Assembly (NCBI RefSeq): GCF_028858725.1
Contig: NC_084766.1
Coordinates: forward strand, 25,527,001 to 25,591,000
Direction: 5' to 3'
DNA length: 64,000 nucleotides
Origin: Colius striatus
Taxonomy: Eukaryota; Chordata; Aves; Coliiformes; Coliidae
In this document: piece after piece, positions 1 through 12,800 of the stretch
Numbering within the stretch: the first letter of the stretch is position 1
Layout of the letters: every line of letters begins with the position of its first letter
Translations under genes and position numbers: made by a program
Notes under the pieces: generated by a model
What the model was told of the DNA's origin: nothing
The model's database searches: none
Seen by the model: only the letters and a program-made list of their open reading frames with translations

Positions 1-3000
1 CTGCTTTCAGCCTGCAGAACACTGGGCATTTGGGAGTTGTAGAAGTGCAAACTCCTCTTTTTTCCTTCTTCTTTTTTTTTTTTTCTGTCCTTTTCCCCCT
101 TTCTCTTTATTTTCTCCAGCTTTTGTGCCCAATCCAGTGGAGTCTCATACTCCTCTGGGTGGTGTCTGGCGCTGGCGAGCTGAAGCAGCAGATTCTGCTG
201 TGGCTTTCGGTAGATGTTTCTAACAGTTGCCTGCAGCAGCAGGACTTGGTTTCTTTTTCTTTAAGTGAATGGAGGAGCCAGGGCTCAGAGTAAACACCTC
301 GGCACGTCAAAACCTCCTTCCCAAGAGGGTCTGAGTCTTCTTCTATTGAAGGGTTCAGATAGCCACCTCTGTAAGCTCCATCCATCCCTCTGCAAGTCAG
401 GCACTTTCATTGGCACCTTTGAGAATTAAGCAACCTCTAAACCCCTAACAGGTTTTATAAATCTTGTTAGTTGATCTGCATTTTTGCAAAGCTCTTTGAA
501 TCCAGCCTATTGGCGCATAAGTCACCTTGACTTTCCTCAAGGCTTTGACTCCCAACTCACTTTCAGGCTCCATTTGTCAGTTGGAGGTGCACAAAAAAGG
601 TCCCCTCTTATCTTTATTAGGGAAAAAAAAAAGAAGAAAAAGCTGCCTGGAGAAATCTAGCTGTACTGTAGTTGGTGCAAGCCAGTAATAGAGGTGCATA
701 TAAACCTGTTCTGCCCTTGTTTGTGTTGATTTAACTTACCAGTACAAATTAAAATAGCCTTGAGCGGTTGGAAGTTTAACTAGAGCAGTTGGGAGGGAAA
801 CAAAAACAAAAAAGCACGGCCTCTAAATCAAAGCAGAGTTTTCTCTCTAGTGCTGCCTGAGCCTGGAGAGGAACTGTGTGCCTCCTGCACAGGCAGACCC
901 CTCGTCTCTGGCTCACCAAAGGAGATGCTGATGGGGCACGTGGCTGTAGGTCGTTGCCTTTGCGCTTTTCGGTGGTCTCGTGCAGATGCTCTACACCTCG
1001 GTGGTATCCGAGTTCCCCAAAAAAACCTTCTTGTCATCCAGATCCTGGAGCTGAGCTCCCTCCGGAGCAGAAATTGGAAATTAGGGTGGTAGGGAGATGA
1101 AGGGGCTGTTGTTCAGAGCTCATGTCTGCCTGTGGCAGGGCTGAGCCGTGGTGGAGCAGAGGTCTTTGGGCAGGGGAGAGGCAGCTCAGTCTGCAATGAG
1201 AGGAAGGGCGGAAGAGGCTGGCTGTGTTTCACCCCTGCAGGGAGAAAGCTCTGAGATCACACAGGCCAGCTGGATCTTGAATCCAAGATGTTTATTTGGA
1301 AGAGGGAGTGAGGGTTTCTCAATTTTGCAGGGGCTGCAGATGGGGGTAGGTTTGCTGCCAAGTGATGGGAGTGGGTCTTTGCGGGATGGCTGCTTTTGAA
1401 GACAAGGCATCCTGCCAGCCCCAGTTTGGGGATGACTGGCCAGGACCCCGAGCTTGCAGTACATTGGGTAGATGTGGGGATTCAGCAAAGCTAGGCGAGG
1501 CTGAGACAACGGCAGATCGAGGCAGGATCGGGGTGCTGACAAAGCCTGTTTATGTTTTTGTGGGGGTTGTGGAAGGAGCGACTCACAGGTGATATGTCAG
1601 AGCAACAGTGCTTGTGCGAGGAGCAGGGGTTTGTGATTCGACTGAGTTTCAGCACTGAACTGGAGCTGGCAGAGCGCTCATGAGAGATGGTTCAGGGAGA
1701 TGATCCAGCCGAAAAGAGACTGCTGGTTTTTCACTGGCTTAATTTTTCAGTCAGATCTGTGGTCCGGAATGGGCAGATGTATGAAAGCAGAGACAGAAGA
1801 GGGAGAAAAGGAGGTTAGAGCCTCTGTAACGTGAATGTAAATGGACTGAAACGTTCAAGAAACCACAAGCACAATGCCAAAGGTGGAAAGGGAAGGACTT
1901 CTTACACGACCTCTCAGGCTCCAAAAACCTGTGAGATCTGGTGAATCCCAGCGGGTGTAGCTGCAGGGCGCAGGCTGTTTTCTGGCGTGGCGGGGAGGAA
2001 GTGCCAGGCGATGTTGGTCATTGGGGCCAGATGTGTTCCACGTGTCGGTGTCAGTCCGAGGTCCCAAGTGGCTGGAAAAGGTTGCTCAAGGCTTTTGGGT
2101 CGGGACGTCTGAAACCTCTGAGGTGTCACAAAGCCCTGCGCTTCCCCGCAGTGCCCCAGCAGTGCCCCGGTGTCGCTGCTCCAGAGCTGCTTGCTCAAAG
2201 GCCATTAGGTGCTGAGTCGTTCTGGGCAGGGTGGGACTGTGCCAGGGCCTGCAGCCGGAGCCCCGGGCTGGAGATGGCTCAGCAGCAGGGGAAATTTTGG
2301 CACTGATTCATTAGCAAACCCATACTAGGACATTTTCATCCTAAAATTGAAAGGGCAAAGGGAGGAAAGTGCTCCTCCCTCTCATCTCTGATGGTGGAGG
2401 GGATGCGGACCTTGTCCTTCGTAAACACAGAGCTGGGCCCTGTGACTCCTCCTGGCTCTCCCTACGCCCAGGCAAAGGCAGCCTGGGCTGTCCTCCCTCC
2501 CAAAGCTGGCTAGGGAGGGCTGCTGGCCGGTGGCCGTGGCCAGGCCTGGGTGGGGATCTCCTCTCCCTCCCTTCCCAGCAGAGAGAAAGAAGATTTCTTG
2601 AGCTCCTCTGTGCCCCAAGGGCCTGGTCACGCCTGCAGCTGCAGCCCTCGCAGCTCTCAGAGCGGGTCTCTCCCTCTCGCACTGCCCAGAAGCATCTGCT
2701 CCGTCCATGCTGTGGGGACACAGCACCTTTTTGGCAGCCGAATGCTTTCTGTCCTGGCAGACGCAGGGCAGGAGGTGGCTGTGCTATACGAGGACACATG
2801 CATCACCAGGGCTCATCTTGGTCCCATGGAGCCAGTGGCATCAGTTGGGACTCTCCTGGCTGCACACTGGGCGTGTAAACCAGCTCCTCTGTCCCCTTAT
2901 TAATCTTCCTGGTGTATTTCCAGCTCCTTTCTTCCTCTCCTCCCCACACAGTGAGTCTTGAGCCCCAAGGCTGGCAGAGGCCCCACTTTCACTGCCTCTG

Positions 3001-3727
3001 GCTGTGTTTTGGACAGGGGCAGCTTGTTCAACACTGGCCCGTGATCAGCACAGCCTCGCTCTTGCCCTCTTAACACGCTGTAAAAGTGGCTTTTGTCCTT
3101 GGGACACCTCTGTTTTGGGGGATACACCACCCATGCTGGGCACTCCGTATCCAGAGGCTCCTGTCTCCAAGACTTAAGGGGCTGCTGGCCCAGAGGGGAT
3201 GTTTCTGCAGCTGCCGGCCTCATCTCCCTGCTCCTTAATCTCCCTTAGCCCTCTTTTTCCCTCGAAGCACATCTTTGTCCCTACTCAGAGGACGATGACA
3301 GAAATGTCAGCTGGGCTGTGGCTTGAAGTGGGGGTCTGAAAACCACGGGTAGAAATCCTTCCCCCATTCGTGCGAGAGGCACAGCCACAAGTAACCCCGG
3401 CAGCAGCAGGGAGCAAGGAGGGGCACAGAGAGCCCGGGGCGACAAATTAACATACTCAAGGTCCTTCTGAAGGTCATTTTCTGCTGGAGAATAGGTCCCC
3501 GTTTCCTGGCCTCCAGAAATCCCACTGCTGGCCCCACGCGACACAATGCCCTTTTTTCCCCATGCTAAGGAGTTCTTCCTTTCCTTTCTGCTGGGTGTAA
3601 ACAAGGGGCAGAGCTGTCGTGGGCTGTGGGCAGCGGCACACCCCCGCAGCCATCGGGCTCTGCTGGCCCCAGGCCGTGCCCAGGAGCGCCGTGGGCCGTG
3701 CCTGCCGGCCTGGGCAGCTGCTGCCCA

Positions 3728-3761
3728 GCTGGCACATTGAGCTACAACTCAATGTGCCAGC
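3728..3761. repeat. Perfect 14-bp inverted repeat with 6-nt loop
   Basis: The left arm GCTGGCACATTGAG and the right arm CTCAATGTGCCAGC are exact reverse complements, separated by CTACAA. Pairing stops outside these arms, so the stem is too short for a normal pre-miRNA. The function is unknown. Confidence 0.85.
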
Positions 3762-6700
3762 CCTGTGCTGGGGTGGGGACCAGAGGTGGGACGCAGGGCT
3801 TTGCCTGGTGAGTTTTCCTCCTAACCATGCTGGGGAAGGCTGGAAGACCAGGCAGCGTCTGGCAGTGAGCTGGGGATGGGCAGGAGGCATCGCCACTCTC
3901 TTGTGAGAGCCACCCTGCATCCTGTTCCCTCAAGCCAATGCTGAATGTCTGGCTTCCAGCCCTTTTCTACAGAGCACCCAGTCTCCTTTTGCTCAGGGGC
4001 TCCCTTGATAACTGGGAAAGGGGTCTCTGATGCCCACACACTGTGTGTCCCTGCTCCCATCCCTTCCTAGCAAGGGCAACTATAAATATCCTGGAGGCTG
4101 TTCCCATCCCCTTCTTCCTTCCCTTGCCCAGGGATAAACCAGCCCAGTCTCTGCACAGGGAGCACCATGAGAAAAGGCAAACCCCAGAGCAGCATGTGTG
4201 CGCTTCAGGCTGGCCAGGGAAGGTAAGGCCTCCTGCTCTGGCCAGAGACCTCCCCCTCTGCCTGCTGCTTACTGTAAATGTGTGCAAGATGAAACCCCAA
4301 CCAGAAAACATTTCCTTCCTGTCCCCGTAAGCAGATCAGGCTCCTGCGAGTGCTGTGGAGGCTGTGGGGAGGTTGAAAGAGCTGCTTTTGCCTGGGTCTG
4401 GTCAGCAGGAGTCCATGGTGGGATAAGAGGGATGCTGCATGGGGTTTGGGCTGTGAGGACTGGTTCCCTTGGGCTGTGGTGGTGCGGGATCTTGTGGTTT
4501 GAGGTCTAGATTTTGGGGGGGCACTGGGTTTCTGTGCCCCAGAGCTGCATGGCATCAAGGTGCTGGTGTGTTGGCAGGCAGGGGGATTCTTTCAGGAGGG
4601 ATGAGAATAGCTTGTTGCGTGGGCTGTTGTCGGAAAACCATCCAGCTGACGGCGGAGGGGGCTGGAGAGCAGGAAGCCTGCGAGTGGGAGGCGAAAGGTT
4701 GCGCTCGCCTCCTCGGGCCAGGGCTTTCGCTGCATTAAAATTCAGTCACTGTGACTTCAGGCCCGTCTCCAGCAACGTGCCGGGACGTGGGTCTCAATGG
4801 GGGCCCTTGATCTCAGTTCCTGGGCTGAGCTGCAGGTGTCTGGAGCCATTCCCGCAACAGGCATCTGCCCTTTGCAGCTTCCTCGCTCTGGTTCCACCTT
4901 CCTCCTCCTCCTCCTTGCCCTTCCTCCCCCTCGTGCTCCGAGCTGCTCCCTCCGTTCTGGCTTTCCGGTGGCTGCAGACAATGTCCTCATTCACTCTGCG
5001 GCTGGGATTTGGCGGCGAGGGGAAGGCCCGGGCGGAGGAGAAGGAAGGAGGGAGGCAGAGGAGCGAGCGGGCCCGGCCTGGCTAAAGGCGCTCTGTGGAG
5101 CAGTCTGGCTCGCCGCTCAGCCCGCTTTCCTATGGGAAGGAGGGCTGTGTGCTCTTGGGATTTGTCCACCTGCCCTGGCTTCAGCCCGGTTCGTTGGGAA
5201 TTAGCATAGTGCGAGCGTCGCATGGGGACGTGGCTGCTCATGCCAGGGGAACGTCCCCGAAGGATGTGCAGCGCTTATTAGACACCAGAGAAGCTACATG
5301 GGCTTCATTTCCGCCACAAACACAGTAAGGCTTTTCACTGCCCCCACTTTTGTTTAAAGCCAGAGCTGCTTGGCAGGCCTTGGGGCACCTCTCTGGGTCT
5401 GGTGAAGCTGCCAGGCTCCTTCCTGACCCCGCTGGGAGTCGGGCAGGGGCTGGCGAGCACTGGAGCCCTCAGGGAAGGGGTGCTGTGGGCACTGTCCTGC
5501 CAGCTCCCCACGGGAGGCACCCTGGACCTGGCCATCCTTGGAGCAGGAGAAACTTTGGGGCATGTCCTGAGGTTTTACTGTCTCGGTGGCAGCCCCAGGG
5601 CTGTGGGGGCACAAGGGGAGTGCTGGGCTCCAAGTAGGGCAGGGGCATAATCCACCGTTAATGTGGGCTCAGCAGCGACCGCAACCTTAGCCCTGTCCTT
5701 TGGTGAGAGTGGTGAGACCAGCATAGGACAAGCCAGGGAGACATCTTGCCTGCAGATTTGTGGCTGCTGGAAGGTCTCAGGTGCTGTGAGCTCCTTCCTG
5801 CACATGGGTGCCCTGCTTTGCAGAGGGGCTTGGCTGCCCAGTCCTGCTGGTCTCGTGTGTAATGCAGCTGCTGCTCTCAGGTGAGGAGCCCAGATGCCCT
5901 GTGCCATCTAGACTGTTTAGCTCTTCATCACCATCATTCTGTCTTGTGGCTGCAGGTGTTTTGACTTGCAGAGGTTCTGCTCTGTTGGGGTACCCCCATC
6001 CCCCAGCCCTGTCCTCTGCCTGGGGAGATGAACGTGCCCCACAGCGGAGCAGCCACTGGGAGCTGGGGCCAGTGCAGAGCAGCCCCTGAGCAGGTTAGGA
6101 GGGCTGGGCCTGGAGGCACAGCAAGTGGGATGAGGGTAGCATGTGCTGGGCAGATAGTGATGGTCAGGAAGCCTGTGCCCAGCACAGCCCCACAGGGACC
6201 AGCTGTGTGTGTCCTCCATGGAACAAGACCAGGCAGCGCTGGCTTTGCTTCCTTCCCACAGACAGCCCTCTGAGTGCCATTTCCCTCCCAAAGCCACTTG
6301 AGTTGCCACGATTGCTCCCCAGGACGATTCACCTTGCTCCTGATCAGTGAGCCAGGCATAACCTCTGCTTCTTTCTTCTCCCACCCTGAGCCATCCAGCT
6401 CCTGCGTGGGGCAGATGCCCATGGTGTGTTTGCAGAGAGCCCTGCTAACCTCCGCTTGGGGCTCAGCGTTTCCCTCCACCACCCTTTCTTTTTTATCCCA
6501 AGGAGGGGAGAGCATTATTTGCACCTCCAACAGAGTAAACTCATGTCCAGCAACTAGCCCCATCTCGCTGAGGCCCGTAGGGTTGGGGTGGACCAGCCAC
6601 TTACCTAAGTCACAGATTAACTTATGAATTGGTTAGATGAGTTGACCCTCAGCTGGGTGTTGGAAAACAGAGCATTTTTGGCAACTGCTTTGTAAAACTG

Positions 6701-8756
6701 CCTCAGAAAAGGCAAACTGGGACCAGAGAGCTGCGTGGAGCCCGGGAAGGGCGCCTGAGCGGAGGGAGCTGCAGTTCTCCCAGCATCAAGGTCATGCATG
6801 AAATATGAGAAATTACTCTGAGAAATTCTGATCCTGGAGGAGGAGTTCATGACTTCAGAAATACCAGATTTGGGAGGGGAAGGGATATATTTTCCTTTTC
6901 AAAATACCTAAGGAATTCAGGCCGAGTTACGGAGACAATGAGATTTCGCCCCTCGGTGCCAGAAGGGGTAGTTCCTACCCGAGCGTCTCGTTAAGAGTTG
7001 GGTTGCTGTGGGTGAAAAGCCCTCCCGTCCTGCTGCAATCCCAGGCATGTATGGTTTCTAAATTGCCCTAAAATCAGGAGAGTGGCTCAAATGTGAGATT
7101 TAAAGAAAACGCAGCATGTCCTCTACTCTCTCTGATTTCCATGGCTTTAGCTTAGATTTTGGTCACTTCTTCCAGCTGCTCGAGGCTATTGGATGAACTT
7201 ATGCACATTAAAAGTTACTTCTAAATATATTTATGTATATCTTCGTGATTTCACACACTCCTGTGTTTCTTACAAAACACAAAGGTTGGCAGCTCTGCCA
7301 CGGCAGCTGCAGGGCAGCGGGAAGGGGACGCTGGTACGTGCGTGTCCGGGGCTGTTCCTCCATCCCTCGGGGTCCCTCACCCCGATGGGGCTGGCAGGGT
7401 GGTCCCAGCCCACCCGGCGCCTGTCTGCAATGGCAAACTCTGCTTTCCCCTGGGAGGACATCCCAGCAGGGCAAGAGCAGGGGCTGCCTTGAGGTGGCTC
7501 TGCATCAGGTGCTGGATGCGTGGAGCAGGATGCAACGGGGGCTCGGCCTCTGTGCCCGGTGGGCTGTGGGCCCTGGGTCCCAACCCTCGTGTTTGCCTGG
7601 CCCTGCCCCAGGCAGTGCCAGAGGAGGTAGGCAAGAGACTCGGCTGCTCCCAGAGGCCACACCAGCCTTGGCCATCCTTCTGGTGGGCTGCTGCGGGGTG
7701 AGTCTGCCACTCAAGGTGGGGACATGAGTCTCTGCTGGCAGGGAGGGAGGCACAGGGAAGGGCTTGGTGCCAAGGGTCACTTTGTTTTGGCTATCCAGCT
7801 TGGAGAGCGAGAAACCCAGCCTGTGCTACAAGCCCTGCCGCAGCTCTTGGGCTCCATCAGCCTCCTGCAAGCAGGGATGTGGGAAGGCATCTCCTTCCCC
7901 AGGCAGGCAGCTTTCCCATCAGTCAGCTGCCGTTTCAGTGGGGAGACTCAGGGCTGTGGATGCCGGAGCGGGATCCAGCACCGGGCACGCTGCACTCCAT
8001 GCAGGGCTCAAGCAGAGGGGTGTTGCAGACTAAGTCCCTGGTCCTTGGGAGCAAGTTGTGTAGACACGGACCTGCCTGTGCTGCTGCTCCTTGGCCCAGC
8101 TGCACAGAGCTGATGCCCACCAGCCCCACAGCTCTGCCTGGTACTGGGCCCAAAACCCGTGTGAGAAGCCACCAGCAGCCCCGTGCCCTGGCCTGGCTGG
8201 CAGCAAAGGACCTGGGACATGGTTCCTGCCTGCGGCCTTGGCTCTTTCTGAACAAATGGCATTGTACCCGCTCTCCAGAGCTGAGTTCTCACTGTGTTCC
8301 AACTGGGAGCGGGTTACAGCCTCCTGGTGCTGCAGCAACACAAATAACAACCCTTTTATGATGAAAAAAGGAGATTTTTTAATACACACATCGTATCTTT
8401 CTCCGTCTGGATGCTCCCACCTATTCGTCTCGTCTTACAAACGGCAGCAGCCATGCCCTTGGATGCTGGCAGGCCCCTGTTGTTCTGTACACACACAGCA
8501 GCAAATGCCCACCCGTGCCTGGGGGTCTGCGTGTGCACCCCGTGAGGTGCGGCCCGTGCGGGTGGGTGCACACACGTGGGCAGCGGGCACGCGTGCGGAG
8601 CGCGACTGCGGGTGGGAGGCCGGGCATTTTTAGCTCCTCGTCCTTATTATTAGTGGTAGGAGCCTGGTGGCAGTGAGGCTGGAGGTGCCCGAGACCTTAA
8701 GAAAAACAACAGGAGGGAGGAGAGGCTTCACATTCCTGCTCCCAAATTGAGTTAGA

Positions 8757-8990
8757 GGTGACAGCCTTTCCCTGCAATGCAATTAATCCTGGCAGCGCCT
8801 CTGCCGCCCTCCCCCTCCCGCCTCGTCCAGGAATTAATTACTTGATTATAAATCCCCGAGCGGCGGTTTATAATAGCAATAATCCCCCTCGAAATTCATC
8901 CTCGCTGCCGCTTTCCTCCCATCTCGCCCCCGTCGCCGCGAGTCTCCAGCACCGCGACTCTGCTGGGCCGGGGCCCTTCTCCCCACCCCC
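8757..8990. promoter_or_regulatory. Candidate intronic enhancer block in TRIM8 intron 1
   Basis: An AT-rich island in GC-rich intron sequence. It contains TAATCC (OTX/bicoid type, 8784-8789), GGAATTAATTACTTG (paired homeodomain core), TTTATAAT (HOX/CDX type) and AATAATCCCC. The clustering of such motifs is visible. That it is a conserved enhancer is an inference. Confidence 0.35.
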
Positions 8991-9725
8991 TGCCATGGAG
9001 GCTCTCCGCGGGCAGCTGGTGGGGGGTGACGTTTGGAGTTGATTTGGAGGGGTGTTTGGGAAGCCCTGCTCCTGCAGGCGGGGACGGAGCCCTCTCTCAT
9101 GGGGAGCGGGTTCTGTCCTGGCTGCGGGGGCTGCAGGAGCTGGGCGCCCTGCTCAGAGCTGGGGAGCGGGGTTTGTGCTGCCCATGAGGCTGATGGCCCA
9201 GGCCCAGCCCCGAGGAGTGGCGCCGCGGCTGGCAGCGTGGCGGGGGAAGGGCCCTGTTCCTCCTCTCTCTGTCCCTGCCGATTACACTGATGCTGGCTCT
9301 GGGGCTTGTCACGGAGGCAGGGAAGGGAGAGAGGATTTGGCATGGCGTACGGGGGCGGCGACGTCTGCAGGAGCCTGCCAGCCATGGGTGATGGGCTCCC
9401 GAACCGTGGTGGGAGATGGGCCTCTCTGTGTCCCCCCAGGCTGTCCAGGGCTTGCCTCCCACCACACCCCAGCGACTGTGCTGCAGAAAGCCCCCCAAGG
9501 GGCTGCTCCCACCCAGGGGACCCAAATCGAGGTCCTCAGCCTATAAGGCAGCCCAGCACTGGCAGCCCCTCTGCCAGGGTTTTCCCACCTCTGCCAACCG
9601 CGTGTGGGCCTTCAGCTGGGCCGTGGCATGGTATGGCACAGGCTGGGACCCCCGTCCCTGCCAAGCACCAGAGCTCCTTGGGGCAGGCATTTCCTGACGG
9701 CTGCTCCTCTCTCCTGCCTCTGCAG

Positions 9726-9821
9726 AAGATGCTGATGAAGCAGCAGGACCGCCTGGAGGAGCGGGAGCAGGACATCGAGGAGCAGCTCTACAAGCTGGAA
9801 TCGGACAAGCGGCTGGTGGAG
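9726..9821 (+). CDS. TRIM8: TRIM8 exon 2
   Basis: This exon has 96 nt (32 codons, phase 0 at both ends). The acceptor is ctctgcag before AAG ATG, and the donor is GAG followed by gtaacg. It encodes the start of the coiled coil, very rich in Glu, Gln and Lys, and ends SDKRLVE. Confidence 0.93.
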
Positions 9822-12800
9822 GTAACGGGTGCCTCCTGTGGCAGGCAGCCCTGGGGTCTGGCACCCCCTGACACAACGGGGACAGGCTCCTGGGGTGGGA
9901 GGGAGGGCACGAGGGGAGGAGCAGCCAAACAGACCTGCTGTCTCCGTTCCAGTCTTGGGGGGGAATGAAGTGTGTTGGGGCTGCCCTGCAGTCTCGTGGG
10001 TCCTGGGGTGAGTTGGGAGGCGAGGAGCAAGACTGTCCTTTAATATCAGACGTCCCACCCTGCCCTGAGCACAGCACAGCCTTTCCTGGGCCAGCTGCTT
10101 CATCCCAAATGGGAGAGGAGGGTCTGAAGGTGAAAGATCCCCAAGAAAACCCCTGAAATACTGAGGAGATGGAAGAAATGCAAGTGGGACCAACTCATGG
10201 TCCTCAAAGCCCCTTGGGACTCCGAGAGCGTCGAGGGAAGGGCTATGGAGCACAACTTGTCCTCAGCCTGGGGTGGGATGGGTATGGACACGGGGATGAA
10301 GATCGGAGTGGGAATGGGGATGGGGATGGGGATGAAGATGAGGCTGGGTTGTTCAAGGAAGCACACCTGCCTCAGTGGTGTGGCAGGTTGTTGCTTGGCA
10401 TTAGCTCTCTGGAAGCAATCCCCATCTAGACCCCAAGAGGTAAGTCCAGAAGATCTGCTGGATCAACCAAACCTTCACAGTGTCCTTGTTGGATCCCTCC
10501 ACAGAATCCCATGTGGCAGGGTTTGGTCTGTGTGGGAGTTGCAGGGGAGCAGAGCTGTGGTGCAGCTTTCCAGTCGCACCCACCCTTGCTGGGGAAAGGA
10601 CCCAGGTGTCCTGGGACATCATGGCTGGGATGTGGAAGGGTGCAGAGGGCCTGACCTGCTCCTCTCCCCCAGGAGAAGGTGAGCCAGCTGAAGGACGAGG
10701 TGCGCCTGCAGTACGAGAAGATGCACCAGATCTTGGATGAGGACTTACGGAAGACCATGGAGATCCTGGACAAGGCCCAGGCCAAGTTCTGCAACGAGAA
10801 CGCAGCCCAGGTCCTCCACCTCAACGAGCGCATGCAGGAGGCCAAAAAGCTCCTCAGCTCTGTCCAGGTCATGTTTGACAAAACTGAGGACATCAACTTC
10901 ATGAAGGTGAGCCAAGCTGCCAGTGCTGGACTGGGCTGGGGGCCGTAGGGAGGTCTGGGAGCATCAGGGATGTGTGGGGCATGGTGGGCAGGGGCTGGGG
11001 ATGCTGGCAAGGCCAGCTATTGCCTTCAGAGGGCTCAGCAGTGGCAGAAGGCGAGGAGGAGTGGGGCAGGCTCAGCCCCGGCCTCAGCTGAGAAGGTGCT
11101 GCCACAGGAGATGGAGCTGCAGCAACCCATGCTGGGGGACTTAGCAGCGTGTCCTTGTTGGGGCAATAGAAGGTGGCACCAAAAGGGAGTGGTGGCTGCC
11201 AGGGCAGGGCCTGGCCTTACTGACCAGAGCTTCTCCTTCTCCTCCTAGAACACCAAGTCTGTGAAGATCTTAATGGATAGGTAAGTGCGGCGGGGCAGGC
11301 ATGTTTGGGGGGAAGGGGGCTGTTGCAGGGGGGACAGCAGCACCATGTCTGGAGTAGGAGCAGGGCCAGGGATGCTACAGAAAGCCTGGGACAGGCCTGC
11401 TCCATGCCTTGATTTCCCTCTCTGTCTGGGAGGATGAAAACATCCCATCCTGCAGGCATTGAATCATGTCCTCCCTTTCGACTAAGGGAAGTGGTGTGGC
11501 TGTGGAAGAGCAGAGCTGGGAGGTGGCCTCCCAGACAGGGTGGGATGTGGGACTCAATCTGGCTATGCAGGGGCAAGGGGTTAAAGCCAGTGCCAGCAGA
11601 GCCAGGGCAAGCCAGGGTGGCTGTGCCAGGGCACAGTGGAGCTGCAGGAGGTGCACCCTGGCACGGGATGGTCTCAGCAAAGCTGGATGGGGAAGGTCCT
11701 GCCCGGCACATCCACACTGCTGCCCTAGGGCAGGGGTTTGGCCCTGGGAGGGTGCGAGGATAGGATCCATCTGACCCTCTCCTGAGTGTGCCTTGTCCCT
11801 CACGCCTCTCTGCCCACGGTCCCCAACAGGACCCAGAACTGTACAGGTGGCAGCCTGCCCCCTCCCAAAATCGGCCACCTCAACTCCAAGCTCTTCCTGA
11901 ACGAGATCGCCAAGAAGGAGAAGCAGCTCAGGAAGTTGCTGGAAGGTGCGTGAAGCCTGAGGGGTGCAGGGGGTGGGGGAGCATGGGATCTCTGTACCTC
12001 CTGTATCCATAGCTGAGTGCCCTGTGGATTGCAGTACAAGAGGGTGGAGAGAGCTGTCAGGGTGCAGGGACCCCTGGGAACCCCTCTGCCATCAGCAGGA
12101 GCGGGGAGATGCCATGAAGCCAACTCATGGCTCTCCCCAGGGTATTTCCCTTGGCTTGTGGAATGTCTGTGTTCTGGGATGAGATATGTTCTGGGGTGAC
12201 ACAGGGGTGTTCAGGGGAGCCTGACTGTCAGCAAGAGAAGTTGGTGGAAATATGAGAGCAGGCTCATGGGCAGGGACAGCCAAGGGCCAGAATATTCCTG
12301 CAGCCCCCAGCCCACGCCTGCGAGCAGCCCACGTCCTGCAGAGGCTTCCCAGTCCTCTCTGCTTGGGGGGTTTGGGTTTGTCACCTAGGCCATCCCGCTC
12401 TGACCCTGTGATGGGCTGTGGTCAGGAGCTGTGTAGGGGCTCAGCCTGTGCACGTGTGTGCAGAGCAGCGCCTGAGGCTGCTCCGAGCCCGGCGGCCAGA
12501 GCCCAGACACAACCTGCAGATTCACCTGCATGCAGCCACGTGCCCAGTTTGCCTCCGATGCTCCGGGCCGGGCGGCTCATGCAGGGCTCAGCGCAGCTCT
12601 GGGGGCTCCCTGGCAGGAGCGGGCCAGCGCCCGGAGCCGTGCAGAGCTGCTCTGCGCCTGACGCTGTCTCCCTCTCCCATTGCCCTCCGCAGGTCCTCTG
12701 AGCACCCCCGTCCCCTTCCTGCAGAGCATCCCCATGTACCCCTGCACCGTCAGCAACTCCGGCGCGGAGAAGCGCAAGCACTCCACCGCCTTCCCCGAGG

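Larger units (their letters stand above)
1..9725 (+). other. TRIM8: TRIM8 intron 1 (5' end outside the window)
   Basis: No RING or B-box coding sequence can be found here in any frame, so this is read as intron 1 of TRIM8 running from before base 1 to the acceptor at 9725. It is GC-rich with many short accidental open frames. It holds a perfect hairpin (3728-3761), a GC/purine-rich patch (about 4980-5110) and an AT-rich block with homeodomain-type sites (about 8757-8990). Nothing else with recognisable function was seen. Confidence 0.7.
9822..12692 (+). other. TRIM8: TRIM8 introns 2-5
   Basis: These are introns of 851, 342, 549 and 747 bp between the exons listed above. They are GC-rich, with no recognisable gene or RNA. 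Intron 2 carries a small (ATGGGG)n repeat at 10314-10334. Confidence 0.8.

Noticed and set aside
2341-2878. Overlapping 150-170 codon frames on both strands in TRIM8 intron 1
   Set aside because: They are mutually antisense, with no splice or domain support; typical of GC-rich intron.
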